In this document: one piece after another, positions 41,042 to 51,058 of the stretch
Position numbering within the stretch: position 1 is the first letter of the stretch
How the letters are laid out: each line of letters starts with the position of its first letter
Assembly (NCBI GenBank): GCA_040754255.1
Contig: JBFMDA010000001.1
Location: 15,904-79,903 of the forward strand
DNA from: SURF-25 sp040754255
GTDB taxonomy: Bacteria > Omnitrophota > Gorgyraeia > Gygaellales > Profunditerraquicolaceae
Length of the DNA stretch: 64,000 bases
Direction of reading: 5' to 3'
Program-made: the position numbers and the translations under genes
The notes under the pieces: generated by a model
The model's database searches: none
Told to the model about the DNA's origin: nothing
What the model saw: only the letters and a program-made list of their open reading frames with translations

Positions 41042-42561
41042 AGCATCAAAAGTTATTAAAAGACAGTTCTATTTATACCTTACGAGTCATTGTCGCTAAT
41101 GCTACCTCGGTTCTGCAGGTTATCTTTATTGCCAGGTTGCTTGGACCGCAATTATTCGGCATGCTTCAGGTCTATCGTATTATTTTGGGATTTACGGCAT
41201 ACGCTACATTCGGCTCATTGTGGGCGATGATGAGGGAGATCGCTTTTTACCGGGGAGAGAAAAATTACCAGAAGGTTGAAGAAATAAAGAATATTTCTTT
41301 TACCCTAAACATAATAACGTCATTGATTGCAACTGTAATTATGGCGGCTCTGATCATCTTTTATCATAAGATATCTTCAATATCTATGTATGAGATGACT
41401 ATACTTGTCGGAATCGTTATTCTGCAGCAATTTTTTAGTTTCTTCGATAAATATCTCCTTGCGGAAAAGAATTTTTTGCTTAACGGAAAGGCTTCCATTT
41501 CTTTTCAATTAACAAACTTTTTTGGCATATTGGTTTTGGGTTATTTTTACGGGCTCACCGGCGTCTTAATAGCCATGCTTTTTTCTTATGCTTTAAGTAT
41601 TATTTATATTGTTATAACCATTCATTTTAAATTTAGATTGTCATTTAATATACAAAAATCCTTGAAGCTTATAAAAATAGGATTTCCTATATTCGGTAAT
41701 GGTTTGTTGCGCCAAGGAATGGCTTCAGTAGACAGATTAATGATCGTTAACTTTTTAGGTAAAATTGAATTAGGCTATTACGGAATAGCGGGGATGATAA
41801 AACAATTTATGGGAGAATTCTATATCGCAATATTCACCACCATATTCCCCAGCCTTGCCGAAAAATACGGAGAGACTAAAGATATAAAAAGTGTCAAAAA
41901 CTATATCTTGAAACCAATGGTTGTTTCGGCACACTTAACTCCGCTTTTTATCGGTTCAATCATCATTTGCCTCAGCCCGTTCATCACCTATATTTTACCT
42001 AAATATGTTCCTGGGATATCCGCTACAAGTATTGCTATTACTTCTTCATATTTTGCCTGTCTTCAGGCAGGGATTCCCAATTTCTTTATTGCAATTAACA
42101 AGACTAGCAGGATGTATCCTTTCCAGATTGCAGCAATAATAATCAGCCTGATTGTTACCTATATTGCCATAAAGCTGGGGTTTGGATTAATAGGGGTCGC
42201 CTGCAGCGCAGTCATTTCCTATTTTGTCTTTGTAACGGCGCTGATAAATTACTTTTTGCAGCACTACTCACTAGGCCTGAATTCAAGAATAAAGTTTTTT
42301 GCCTATGTTTATTATCCCTTTGGTTATATGGTTGCTTCCATCATGATAATAAATTTTATCTTCAGGATAAACTCTTATTCATTTATAGAAGACCTCTTAA
42401 TAACATCAGGCAAATTATTAATATTCATTCTTTTGAATATTCCTCTGCTTATATACATTAATAAAAAAACTGCCGTTCTCGGAGAGATAAAGAAATTTAG
42501 CTTGAATATGTTAAAAAACAAATTACAACAAACTTCTGAAGTTGATATTATAGAAGATTAA
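41038..42561 (+). CDS. Oligosaccharide flippase (Wzx-like, MATE/MOP superfamily)
   Basis: A 507-residue membrane protein with about 12-14 helices, starting KDSSIYTLRVIVANATSVLQVIFIARLLGP, a Wzx-type N-terminus. The central SVDRLMIVNFLGKIELGYYGIAGMI segment is typical of the family. It moves undecaprenyl-linked repeat units to the periplasmic face. Overlaps wecB by 4 bases. Confidence 0.9.
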   Translation: MKHQKLLKDSSIYTLRVIVANATSVLQVIFIARLLGPQLFGMLQVYRIILGFTAYATFGSLWAMMREIAFYRGEKNYQKVEEIKNISFTLNIITSLIATVIMAALIIFYHKISSISMYEMTILVGIVILQQFFSFFDKYLLAEKNFLLNGKASISFQLTNFFGILVLGYFYGLTGVLIAMLFSYALSIIYIVITIHFKFRLSFNIQKSLKLIKIGFPIFGNGLLRQGMASVDRLMIVNFLGKIELGYYGIAGMIKQFMGEFYIAIFTTIFPSLAEKYGETKDIKSVKNYILKPMVVSAHLTPLFIGSIIICLSPFITYILPKYVPGISATSIAITSSYFACLQAGIPNFFIAINKTSRMYPFQIAAIIISLIVTYIAIKLGFGLIGVACSAVISYFVFVTALINYFLQHYSLGLNSRIKFFAYVYYPFGYMVASIMIINFIFRINSYSFIEDLLITSGKLLIFILLNIPLLIYINKKTAVLGEIKKFSLNMLKNKLQQTSEVDIIED

Positions 42562-42566
42562 ACCCT

Positions 42567-43745
42567 ATGCTTAAAGTCTTAGTTTTGAGTTATATGTTCC
42601 CTGATACGCGTAACCCCCAATTGGGAATATTTATAAAGAGGGAGGTAGCCAGTCTTTCTAAACGGTGCGAATTAAAAGTTGTTTCTCCCCGTCCCTGGAT
42701 ATTCTTTAAAGAATGGCTAGGGGCAAATAGTGAAAGCGGCACGTCTGTAATAGACGCATATTACCCGCGTTACTTACCTTTACCAGGACATTTTTTTAAC
42801 CCGATTAAAGGTTGGTGGTTTTATATTTTTACCAAGAGGTTGATTTCAACAATTAAAAACGGGTTTAACTTTGACGTTATACATGCGCACCGCGCCTATC
42901 CGGAAGGGTTTGCCGCTATACTTTTGGGTAAATTTTTTAAAAAACCCGTGGTCATCACTGTGCGCGGTTCGGATATAAATCTTCTGCCGAAACAATTTTT
43001 AATGAAACGCCTGATTAGGTCCGCGCTTCAAAAAGCATCCGTTGTGATTGCGGTAAGTAAAGATTTGAAAGAGAAAGTTTACGGTTTAGGCGTAGATGAA
43101 AACAAAATAAAACTTATGCCTAAGGGGGTTAACCTGGAAATCTTTAAGCCGAGGGATAAACAAAGTATAAGAAAAGTTCTGGGATTGCCTGCGGATAAAA
43201 CAATAGTGCTTTATGCCGGAAATCTGGTGGCGGTAAAAAACCCATTAGCGATAGTAACTGCGGCTTTGCGTATTCCGCAAGATATACTAAAAAAATGTTT
43301 TTTTGTTTTTGTAGGAGAAGGAGAGTTGAAACAGGCACTTGATAGAAAGGTCCACTACTCAAGGCTGGAAGATTATTTTTTATTAACCGGAGCCGTTCTT
43401 CCTGAGCAAATCCCACCTTGGATGAATGCCGCGGATATTTTTGTTTTACCAAGCATTTCTGAAGGCATGCCCAATGTTCTTTATGAAGCAATGGCCTGCG
43501 GCTTAGCGGTTATTGCCTCTGATGTAGGAGGTATAATTGATACAATAGAAGATGGTAAAAACGGATTATTATTTCCTTTCCAAGATGCTCAAGCTTTAAG
43601 CTTAGATATTATAAAATTAGCAAATGATACGAGTTTGAGGAAAGAACTAGGAAAAAATGCCAGGCTTTACCTTGAAAATGCCAGATTAACCTGGGAAACA
43701 AATGCTTCTTTGGTGGAAAGCTTTTACAAAACAATTTTAACTTAA
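42567..43745 (+). CDS. Glycosyltransferase family 4
   Basis: A 392-residue GT4 protein. FPDTRNPQLGIFIKREVASL near the start, VIHAHRAYPEGFAAILLG, TVRGSDINLLPKQ, LMPKGVNLEIFKPRDK and LPSISEGMPNVLYEAMACGLAVIASDVGG (EX7E). It differs from the exosortase-type GT at 38725. Sugar specificity is unknown. Confidence 0.9.
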   Translation: MLKVLVLSYMFPDTRNPQLGIFIKREVASLSKRCELKVVSPRPWIFFKEWLGANSESGTSVIDAYYPRYLPLPGHFFNPIKGWWFYIFTKRLISTIKNGFNFDVIHAHRAYPEGFAAILLGKFFKKPVVITVRGSDINLLPKQFLMKRLIRSALQKASVVIAVSKDLKEKVYGLGVDENKIKLMPKGVNLEIFKPRDKQSIRKVLGLPADKTIVLYAGNLVAVKNPLAIVTAALRIPQDILKKCFFVFVGEGELKQALDRKVHYSRLEDYFLLTGAVLPEQIPPWMNAADIFVLPSISEGMPNVLYEAMACGLAVIASDVGGIIDTIEDGKNGLLFPFQDAQALSLDIIKLANDTSLRKELGKNARLYLENARLTWETNASLVESFYKTILT

Positions 43746-43752
43746 AAATATT

Positions 43753-45069
43753 ATGGAAAACCAGGTATTTCTATTGATCCTTGGTTCAATTATCTTTTTC
43801 GTGACAGCTATTAATCCGTTCTTGATCTTGCCCGTCTTTATAATTGGCTCTTATATAGAATTTATGCTCTATTTTCCAAGGCTAGTTCAATATAATCCTA
43901 CTGTAATCTTGGGAATAATAGTACTTTCCGCCTGGATATTCCATCTGGTAATCTATAGAGATCTGCCTCCTACGAAGAGCAAGCAGATTTTAATAATATG
44001 GGTTTTTATTTTATGGACTTTCTGCAATTCACTTGTTCATAGGGATAGCAGCTTAGAAGCTTTTATTGATTTTCTGCGGATGCTAATTCCGTATTTTTTC
44101 TTCGCCTATATTGTCAAAACACGCAAACAAATGTCCATTATCGTATGGGTTCTTTTAATTATAGGTACAATTACTGCATTATACGGGATCTATCAACTCA
44201 AATCTAATATTGGAGTTTATGACAGAGGAGTAAAGCGCATCGTAAGCTTTATGGACAACCCCAATGCCTTCGGAAATTCACTCACTATTTTGGTCCCATT
44301 AGCATTAGGGCTTTTATTTTACCGCAAACATAAGTTTTTTATGAAGGGTATTATTCTTGCCATACTTGCCTGCTTTATTGCAGGAATTGTTATTTCATTT
44401 TCACGCGGTTGTTTTATTGGATTGTTGCTTGGTATATTTTTTTCCGTTGCCAAGTTTTTCAGAAGGAGCAAAAAAGTGTTTGCATTCATGGCTACTTTTT
44501 GTTTGCTTTTGGTAATAATTTATTTATTTCCGGATAGGCAAAAATACATACTATGGGCAAGACTGAGAACAATCATACGCGCTGACTCGGTTGAAACAAT
44601 CGATATGGGCAGGACAGAAACGGCGAAGGCAGGATTACAAATTATGCGCGAAAAACCAATTTTTGGTGTTGGCCTGGCCGGTTTTACTAATGAATATTTT
44701 AGGCTGGCTTCCGAATCGCCCGATATTAAAGTAGTAAGTAAAGATGCGTTGGTACCGCACAATCTGTATATACAAGTCGGCTCTTCTTTAGGCATTCCTG
44801 GCTTAGCGCTATATTTACTTTTAGTCTTATTTGTATTTAAAGATTTAAGAGCTGCGGAGCGAAAATTTCGTTTAAAAAATGACGGCTTGCTTATGAATAT
44901 ATCTATGGCCTTTCAAATAATGATAATGGTATTCTTGATATCCGGATTTTTCGGGGGCGCTTTAATGAAAAAAATTTTCTGGATACTTGCTCCGCTGGCA
45001 ATTGCATTAAAAAGAATTTCGCCTCAAGAAGGACAAAAAGAGTTGCTAAAAATTAAGCATGAAAGATAA
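43753..45069 (+). CDS. O-antigen ligase/polymerase-like membrane protein (Wzy_C family)
   Basis: A 438-residue protein with about ten membrane helices and a long periplasmic loop. The Wzy_C signature region spans SFMDNPNAFGNSLTILVPLALGL, FSRGCFIGLLLG and, after the loop, LVPHNLYIQVGSSLGIPGLAL, where the catalytic His lies. It probably polymerises the repeat units. Overlaps the next gene by 11 bases. Confidence 0.87.
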   Translation: MENQVFLLILGSIIFFVTAINPFLILPVFIIGSYIEFMLYFPRLVQYNPTVILGIIVLSAWIFHLVIYRDLPPTKSKQILIIWVFILWTFCNSLVHRDSSLEAFIDFLRMLIPYFFFAYIVKTRKQMSIIVWVLLIIGTITALYGIYQLKSNIGVYDRGVKRIVSFMDNPNAFGNSLTILVPLALGLLFYRKHKFFMKGIILAILACFIAGIVISFSRGCFIGLLLGIFFSVAKFFRRSKKVFAFMATFCLLLVIIYLFPDRQKYILWARLRTIIRADSVETIDMGRTETAKAGLQIMREKPIFGVGLAGFTNEYFRLASESPDIKVVSKDALVPHNLYIQVGSSLGIPGLALYLLLVLFVFKDLRAAERKFRLKNDGLLMNISMAFQIMIMVFLISGFFGGALMKKIFWILAPLAIALKRISPQEGQKELLKIKHER

Positions 45070-46408
45070 AATCACTCTACGCAAAATTCCTTATCCTTAC
45101 AAAGCCGCCTTGGCCATATGTAGCGATTTAGATAAAATAAATCGTGAAAAATTTGACCAAATACACGACTTTCTTTCCTCGAATAAGCCTACTTTACTTG
45201 GTAATGGACTAGAATTAGAAATCGCGGATTCATTCTGGATGTACTCCTCTAGCAGTGACACAGTAAACGCTTTTTCATATTTTGAAGGAATAAGTGAAAA
45301 ACCTTCTTATAATGCGATTAAAATTGAAGAAATGATTTCAGCCGGTTTTATAGACTCTTTGCATACTTACGGAGATTTCAGCGAATACCCGGGCTTTAAT
45401 CGCGAATTGGCAAAGCGTGCCTTAGCCCAAATGCATAAAAAAAACATGAAGATCTCTGTATGGATTAATCATGGGAATATACATAATTTTCAGAATATCG
45501 GGATTAAAACAGCTCTTGGAGATGTAGAATATATTTCTGCCGTTGATGGCGGTAAAAGAAAGTGTATTGAGTATCATGCTGACTTAACGCTTCCCTTCGG
45601 ATTTAAGTACTTATGGATTGATGAACTTACTGAAATTGTAGGTCAGGAAAGGCCATGTGGGATAATTGAAGCAGTTTTTTCAAAGCTATTTGAATCTAAG
45701 CCTACGAAGTCACTTTTCCACAAGTTAATGCTAATCTTGGTTCCATTTTTATTAATTCTTCAAAATAAATTATCTTTGAAACTAAAAATAAATGTAGTCC
45801 TGAATAAACTATTTCCAAAAGCCTTTAATGGTAACAATGATTTAATAAAAGTAATTACGTTGAGGGACGGTCAAAAAGCTTATTCTTTCAAAAGATATGG
45901 ACGTTTCGGGGTTGATAATGCCGATGCCCTGCCTAAGCTTTTGTCTAAGCCTACTTTGAAAAAATTAAAACATAATATGGGAATTATGGTACTATTTGTG
46001 CATCTTGCTAAAAGTGATAACCAGAAAAATATCTTTTCTACCCAAGCTTGTGATGCTCTGCGATATCTTTCAGCTCAAGAAAAGAGCGGACAGATATATG
46101 TAACTACTACTAGTAAACTATTGCATTATACTGTTTTGAAAAAATTTTTGAAATGGAGGGCCCAACATAGACCCGATGAAATAGAGATTATCATAGAAAA
46201 AGTAGAGGATCCTGTGTACGGAGATTACATCCCTACCGTACAACAACTACAAGGAATTACTTTTTATGTACCGGATGCCCAAAAAATATCTGTAAGTATT
46301 AATGGTAACAAAATACCTGTAAGCCGGAACTTACCTGATTTTACCGGTAAAGAATCCGTAACCATTCCGTTAACCCGGCTTAAGTACCCGAACAATATAA
46401 ATGCATAG
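45059..46408 (+). CDS. Polysaccharide-deacetylase-like protein
   Basis: A 449-residue protein without signal peptide. The N-terminal half looks like a divergent NodB-type TIM barrel: AALAICSDLDKINREKF (metal Asp pair), SLHTYGDFSEYPGFN (His), VWINHGNIHNFQNIG. The C-terminal part (about 380-449) is beta-rich. The gene lies between the polymerase and a heparinase-like lyase and overlaps both, so it is part of EPS assembly or modification. Catalytic activity is not certain because only some of the NodB motifs can be recognised. Confidence 0.6.
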   Translation: MKDKITLRKIPYPYKAALAICSDLDKINREKFDQIHDFLSSNKPTLLGNGLELEIADSFWMYSSSSDTVNAFSYFEGISEKPSYNAIKIEEMISAGFIDSLHTYGDFSEYPGFNRELAKRALAQMHKKNMKISVWINHGNIHNFQNIGIKTALGDVEYISAVDGGKRKCIEYHADLTLPFGFKYLWIDELTEIVGQERPCGIIEAVFSKLFESKPTKSLFHKLMLILVPFLLILQNKLSLKLKINVVLNKLFPKAFNGNNDLIKVITLRDGQKAYSFKRYGRFGVDNADALPKLLSKPTLKKLKHNMGIMVLFVHLAKSDNQKNIFSTQACDALRYLSAQEKSGQIYVTTTSKLLHYTVLKKFLKWRAQHRPDEIEIIIEKVEDPVYGDYIPTVQQLQGITFYVPDAQKISVSINGNKIPVSRNLPDFTGKESVTIPLTRLKYPNNINA

Positions 46409-48815
46409 ATTAATTCTATTATTAGCTATTTTTCTTAATACAGTAGGTTTTAGTATTGCCGGCAATATTCCTATTGAGGAAGACGGCAAAAATATTCTAA
46501 GTTCCCACCCTAGGATCTTTATTAATTCATTTAATATTGGAGAGCATCGAGAAAAGGTACAGTGGCTGCTTAGTGATCCTTTTGAGCGATTAATAAAATC
46601 GAAGCAAACCAAGGTCCCGCAAAGATTGACGCGCCTGAAAGACTATATCTATAAAAATGCGTATCTTTACCAAATAACGGGAGATAAAAAGTGGGCAGAA
46701 CATGTTATCGAAGCCATGGAGCAACTTCCAAAATCGCTTCAGGCTTATGGAAGCAACGAAGATAGTAGCTTTGCTCATGCCTTAGAGGCATGGTCCATAG
46801 GATTTGACTGGTGTTATGATCAGATAGTCGCATCTGGTAAAAAAGATCAGTTCGTTACATGGATAAATAATTATTTTTTAAAAGTACGCGATAATTTAAG
46901 TATTTTACCTGATTTTCATAATTACGCCAGTCAAGACGAATTCGCTATTCTCGCTGCCGGCCTCGCCACTTACGGCGACAATCCGCAAGCGCCTCACTAT
47001 ATCAACCTGGCAAAAGATATTATGGAAAGAGGCAAAGAAAGAAATGGGATAGTTTATAATGTAGCCGAATCTATTAAGTTTGTTGATGGAACCTGCAATT
47101 GGGAAGGAGTAACATATGGCAGGCAGCAGTTGTTTAATTATTTTAAATATGCTGAAGCCTGGAGAACTGCAACGAATAATACAATAAACCCCTGGCAGGG
47201 CGTTTTTGCTAAATTGGAAAACGCCGGTTATTATATAATATACAGCCTGAGGCCCGATGATAAATTCGAAAATTTAGCCGACATATCTTATCCGCGTATT
47301 TCATATTATGACATAAATAACCTTGCTGCCCTTGAGAGCCGGTTCAAAAACGGCTATTTCACTGCTTTTATCAATAAATATTATCGTTGGAGTAGCGGTA
47401 AACTTATAACAGATATTTGGCTTGGCCGTTTTGACTCATCCTTGGTTTATTATCTTTTATGGTATGACCCGAAGATAAAAGAAAAGGACCTCGAAGAACT
47501 TCCAAAAACAAGAAAATTTGGCGATGTAATTATAATGAGAACGGGTTTTAAGAAAACCGATACAATGCTATCCTTTAAAAGCGGAATCCATTGGGGCTTT
47601 CATTCGCAGCTTGACCATGGTTCTTTTACGATATACAAAGATGTGCCCCTGGCGATTGATAGCGGTTACTATGACAGTTGGGGCTCGGGTAAAGAACACA
47701 ATTGGAGCTATTGGAAAAGAACTATTGCCCACAACTCCCTTCTTATTTATGATGCAACAGAGAAACGGGTTACCTATCCAAGAAACAATATCTGCAGCAA
47801 TGACGGAGGCCAAAGAATGGCTTTTATAACATTTTCGCCTCCATATATTAAAACGGGGAGTACTAATAAACCGGTAAGCATTCAACATTTAAACAAACAT
47901 CTTGAAGAATTCTTAATGGGAACATTCAGTGCTTACGAATTCACTAGTAGCTATGATTACGTTAAAACAGATATTACTAAAGCATATAATAATGTGTACA
48001 GTGGAAAAGGGACAAACCAGCCAAGGAAAGTAGATTTAGTACAGAGAGAGTTTGTATATTTAAAACCAGATATTGTCGTTGTTTTCGACAAAGTATATGC
48101 GGCAAAGGACAGTTTAATAAAAAAATGGTTGTTACATAGCGGGAGCTACTATGATAAATCAGCGCAGCCTGTTCTAAATGGAAGAGAAAAAGTGCTGAAG
48201 GGGACAGTAGATCAGGGCATTACAGAATCAACAGATACTGACCTGACTACTATAACAAGAGGCCGTGGCAGGTTATTTATAAAAACATTGTTGCCCAAAA
48301 ATCATGTAACGAGAAAAATAGGCGGGCAGGGATACGAATTCTGGGTAGACGATAAAAACGCACCTATTTCTTCAAAAATCATTCCCTTAGAGAGACAGTC
48401 CGAAGATCCAGGGGCGTGGCGGATAGAAATACAGCCAAAAGAAAAGCAAAAAAATGATTTTTTTCTTCACTTAATTTCTATTTCTAATTCTGAGGTTTCT
48501 TCAATGCCCGATGCCACAATGATACAAACAAACTCAAAGAATATGATAGGTATTCGGCTTATTTCCAAAAGTGATAATTTTCACTACATTGTTATGTTTA
48601 ATTCAACTAAAGAAAGCATCAAAAATGCTGATTTAGATATTGGCGGAGAGGGCAAAATAAAAGCCTTACTTTCCGGACTTCAGCCTTCAAGCAAATACGA
48701 TATCTTAAGAAATAATCAGTTTTTAGAAAACGGGGTATCCGCTGCTGAAGGAACATTGTATTTTGACTTGGATCTAAGTGGAAACAAGAATCTCTTTTCT
48801 ATCCGCTTAAAATAA
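46401..48815 (+). CDS. Heparinase II/III family polysaccharide lyase
   Basis: A secreted 804-residue lyase. Signal peptide at 1-20 (ILLLAIFLNTVGFSIAG). The N-terminal alpha/alpha toroid (about 50-330) includes YQITGDKKWAEHV and SFAHALEAWSIGFDWCYD. The heparinase II/III-like beta domain (about 370-640) contains GIHWGFHSQLDHGSFTIY, where the catalytic His/Tyr lie, and KRTIAHNSLLIYD. In EPS loci such lyases trim or release uronic-acid polymers, implying a uronic acid in this glycan. It shares 8 bases with the upstream gene. Confidence 0.87.
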   Translation: MHRLILLLAIFLNTVGFSIAGNIPIEEDGKNILSSHPRIFINSFNIGEHREKVQWLLSDPFERLIKSKQTKVPQRLTRLKDYIYKNAYLYQITGDKKWAEHVIEAMEQLPKSLQAYGSNEDSSFAHALEAWSIGFDWCYDQIVASGKKDQFVTWINNYFLKVRDNLSILPDFHNYASQDEFAILAAGLATYGDNPQAPHYINLAKDIMERGKERNGIVYNVAESIKFVDGTCNWEGVTYGRQQLFNYFKYAEAWRTATNNTINPWQGVFAKLENAGYYIIYSLRPDDKFENLADISYPRISYYDINNLAALESRFKNGYFTAFINKYYRWSSGKLITDIWLGRFDSSLVYYLLWYDPKIKEKDLEELPKTRKFGDVIIMRTGFKKTDTMLSFKSGIHWGFHSQLDHGSFTIYKDVPLAIDSGYYDSWGSGKEHNWSYWKRTIAHNSLLIYDATEKRVTYPRNNICSNDGGQRMAFITFSPPYIKTGSTNKPVSIQHLNKHLEEFLMGTFSAYEFTSSYDYVKTDITKAYNNVYSGKGTNQPRKVDLVQREFVYLKPDIVVVFDKVYAAKDSLIKKWLLHSGSYYDKSAQPVLNGREKVLKGTVDQGITESTDTDLTTITRGRGRLFIKTLLPKNHVTRKIGGQGYEFWVDDKNAPISSKIIPLERQSEDPGAWRIEIQPKEKQKNDFFLHLISISNSEVSSMPDATMIQTNSKNMIGIRLISKSDNFHYIVMFNSTKESIKNADLDIGGEGKIKALLSGLQPSSKYDILRNNQFLENGVSAAEGTLYFDLDLSGNKNLFSIRLK

Positions 48816-48833
48816 TTAAAAGCAGAGGTAAAA

Positions 48834-49979
48834 ATGATGAAATTTATTTTCTGGTTACTACTATTCAGCATAGGTTATACTTATTTTGGCTATCCAATAC
48901 TTATGGCGATTTTGTTGAAAATTAAGAAAAACAAACTAGTAAATAAAGCAGAAATTTTTCCGTTGGTCAGCATTGTGATTGCTGCTTATAACGAAGAAAA
49001 GAATATCGGAGCAAAAATTTCTGATTTACTTAACTTGGATTATCCAAGAGAAAAAATGGAAATAACCGTAGTTTCCGATTTCTCTACTGATCAGACTGAC
49101 GAAATTGTTAGAAGCTTTGCAGACAGAGGAGTTAAATTGGTGAGGCTGGAAAAACGTAGTGGCAAAATCGATGCTTATCGCAATGTTTTACCCGATTTGA
49201 AGGGAGAAATTATTGTATTTTCCGACGCTACCAGCCTGCTTGATAGATATAGTATTGGAAAACTAATAAATAATTTTAATGATCCTACCGTAGGTTGTGT
49301 TGGCGGGCTGCTTATGTATATTAACCCTAAAAATGCTCTTGTAGGAAAGGGAGAAAGAAAATATTGGTCTTATGAGAAACGAATCAGGGAATATGAAAGC
49401 AAGCTAGATTCATTGCCTTCGGTTTCGGGAACGTTATATGCGGTACGCAAGGAACTTTTCCCGCTCGATATGAAAGAATACCTTGCAGACGACTTGATCA
49501 TTCCACTTATAGTAAAAAAGAAAGGATATCGTACGGTCTTTGAGAAAGGCGCGATTTGTAAAGATTTTACTACTATTACCATCAAAGAAGAAATGGCTAA
49601 GAGAATAAGAATAACCGTACAAAACATAAGAGGCCTTTTAGACCAGTTGGAAATTTTGAACTTTTTCAAATATGGTATTTTTTCTTTGTTGGTTTTTTCT
49701 CATAAGGTACTAAGACTACTGATACCAATTTTTTTGCTGGTATTATTCATTTGTAATATTATACTTATCACACAGCATTATCTCTATTCGCTCATCTTAC
49801 TAGCCCAACTGCTATTTTACGTTATGGGCATATTTGGACATCAATTGAATAAGAAAATAAAGCTTACTGCGGCAAATACTTCGTTTTATTTTTGTCTTTC
49901 TAACATTTCAATTTTTATAGGCATACTTGAATTTATAAAAGGGAATAGAGTTACTACCTGGGAAACGGTGAGAACCTAA
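48834..49979 (+). CDS. Glycosyltransferase family 2, membrane-anchored
   Basis: A 381-residue GT2 enzyme. One N-terminal membrane helix (about 3-24), then the catalytic domain: PLVSIVIAAYNEEKNIGAKI, TVVSDFSTDQTDEIV (donor Asp), IIVFSDATSLL (DxD-like position), and YLADDLIIPLIVKKKG. Three C-terminal helices follow (about 280-375). It likely builds backbone linkages on the lipid carrier. RBS AGAGG precedes ATG ATG; the second ATG is equally possible. Overlaps the WecA-like gene by one base. Confidence 0.9.
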   Translation: MMKFIFWLLLFSIGYTYFGYPILMAILLKIKKNKLVNKAEIFPLVSIVIAAYNEEKNIGAKISDLLNLDYPREKMEITVVSDFSTDQTDEIVRSFADRGVKLVRLEKRSGKIDAYRNVLPDLKGEIIVFSDATSLLDRYSIGKLINNFNDPTVGCVGGLLMYINPKNALVGKGERKYWSYEKRIREYESKLDSLPSVSGTLYAVRKELFPLDMKEYLADDLIIPLIVKKKGYRTVFEKGAICKDFTTITIKEEMAKRIRITVQNIRGLLDQLEILNFFKYGIFSLLVFSHKVLRLLIPIFLLVLFICNIILITQHYLYSLILLAQLLFYVMGIFGHQLNKKIKLTAANTSFYFCLSNISIFIGILEFIKGNRVTTWETVRT

Positions 49980-51058
49980 TGTCAAAAGGCTCTATAATAG
50001 CTATGATGTATGTCATTACGTTTGCAATGGCCTTTTGTATCTCTTATACCCTTACTCCGCTGATAAGATGGACAAGCCTTAAAATGCATTGGCTTGATAA
50101 GCCAAACTGGCGCAAAGTCAATACAAATCCAATGCCGCTCGTAGGAGGATTAGCTATATTTTGCGGTTTCTTAGCGACTATCTTATTTATTTCTGGTCAA
50201 CAGCCGTTTTTTCCGATTAAGGATAAACTGTTATCGGTTTTAGCAACTTCGTTCATCATTTGCCTTGTCGGTATGGCTGACGATATAAAAGGCCTTAGCC
50301 CGCGCAGGAAACTATTTTACCAACTAGTTGCAGCCGCAATAGCTACCCTTTTAGGATTTATGATATTAAAAGTAAGCAGCCCATTCGGCGGTCATATTAA
50401 TGCACCGTTTGTCTTTTCGCTTTTAATCACGGTTTTATGGATTATAGGATTTACCAATGCAATTAACCTCATGGACGGCCTTGATGGTCTCGCTGCGGGT
50501 GTTTCATCAATTATTGCAATAAGCCTATTCTTTGCAGCGATAAGAACCAATAACCCACTAATGGCAATTTTATCAATTGCCCTTGCTGGCAGCGCACTAG
50601 GTTTTCTTCCCCATAACTTCTTTCCGGCAAAGATTTTTATGGGTGACACAGGTAGTATGTTCCTCGGTTTTATAATAGCGCTCATCTCGATAGAAGGGGC
50701 GTTTAAGAGTACAACACTACTCACTCTTATTATACCTATTGTCGCAATGGGTGTTCCGATTATAGATACGGGTCTTTCAATCCTAAGACGCCTTGTCAAG
50801 GGCAACGGTGTTTTTAAAGCCGATAAAGAGCATATCCACCATCGCTTGCTCTTCCAGGAGGGTTCGCAAAAAAAAGCTGTAATTAGGTTATACCTTTTGA
50901 CGGGTTCTTTTGGGCTCATTTCCGTTTCCTTAAGTGGAATGAAAGGCCTGTGGGTGCTCTCTGCACTTATCATTACGCTAATTCTTACGTTACGCTGGAT
51001 TCATAATACAAACTTATTGGATTTTGAAGCAACTGCTACGAAAGAAAAGAGGAGTTAG
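49979..51058 (+). CDS. WecA/MraY-type undecaprenyl-phosphate sugar-1-phosphate transferase
   Basis: A 359-residue integral membrane enzyme with about 10 helices that starts the repeat unit by moving GlcNAc-1-P (or a related sugar) to undecaprenyl phosphate. Active-site motifs: GMADDIKGLSPRRKL (Asp pair), FTNAINLMDGLDGLAAG, IFMGDTGSMFLGF and the C-terminal KADKEHIHHRLL of the WecA subgroup. The stop is directly followed by the exosortase start. Confidence 0.93.
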   Translation: MSKGSIIAMMYVITFAMAFCISYTLTPLIRWTSLKMHWLDKPNWRKVNTNPMPLVGGLAIFCGFLATILFISGQQPFFPIKDKLLSVLATSFIICLVGMADDIKGLSPRRKLFYQLVAAAIATLLGFMILKVSSPFGGHINAPFVFSLLITVLWIIGFTNAINLMDGLDGLAAGVSSIIAISLFFAAIRTNNPLMAILSIALAGSALGFLPHNFFPAKIFMGDTGSMFLGFIIALISIEGAFKSTTLLTLIIPIVAMGVPIIDTGLSILRRLVKGNGVFKADKEHIHHRLLFQEGSQKKAVIRLYLLTGSFGLISVSLSGMKGLWVLSALIITLILTLRWIHNTNLLDFEATATKEKRS

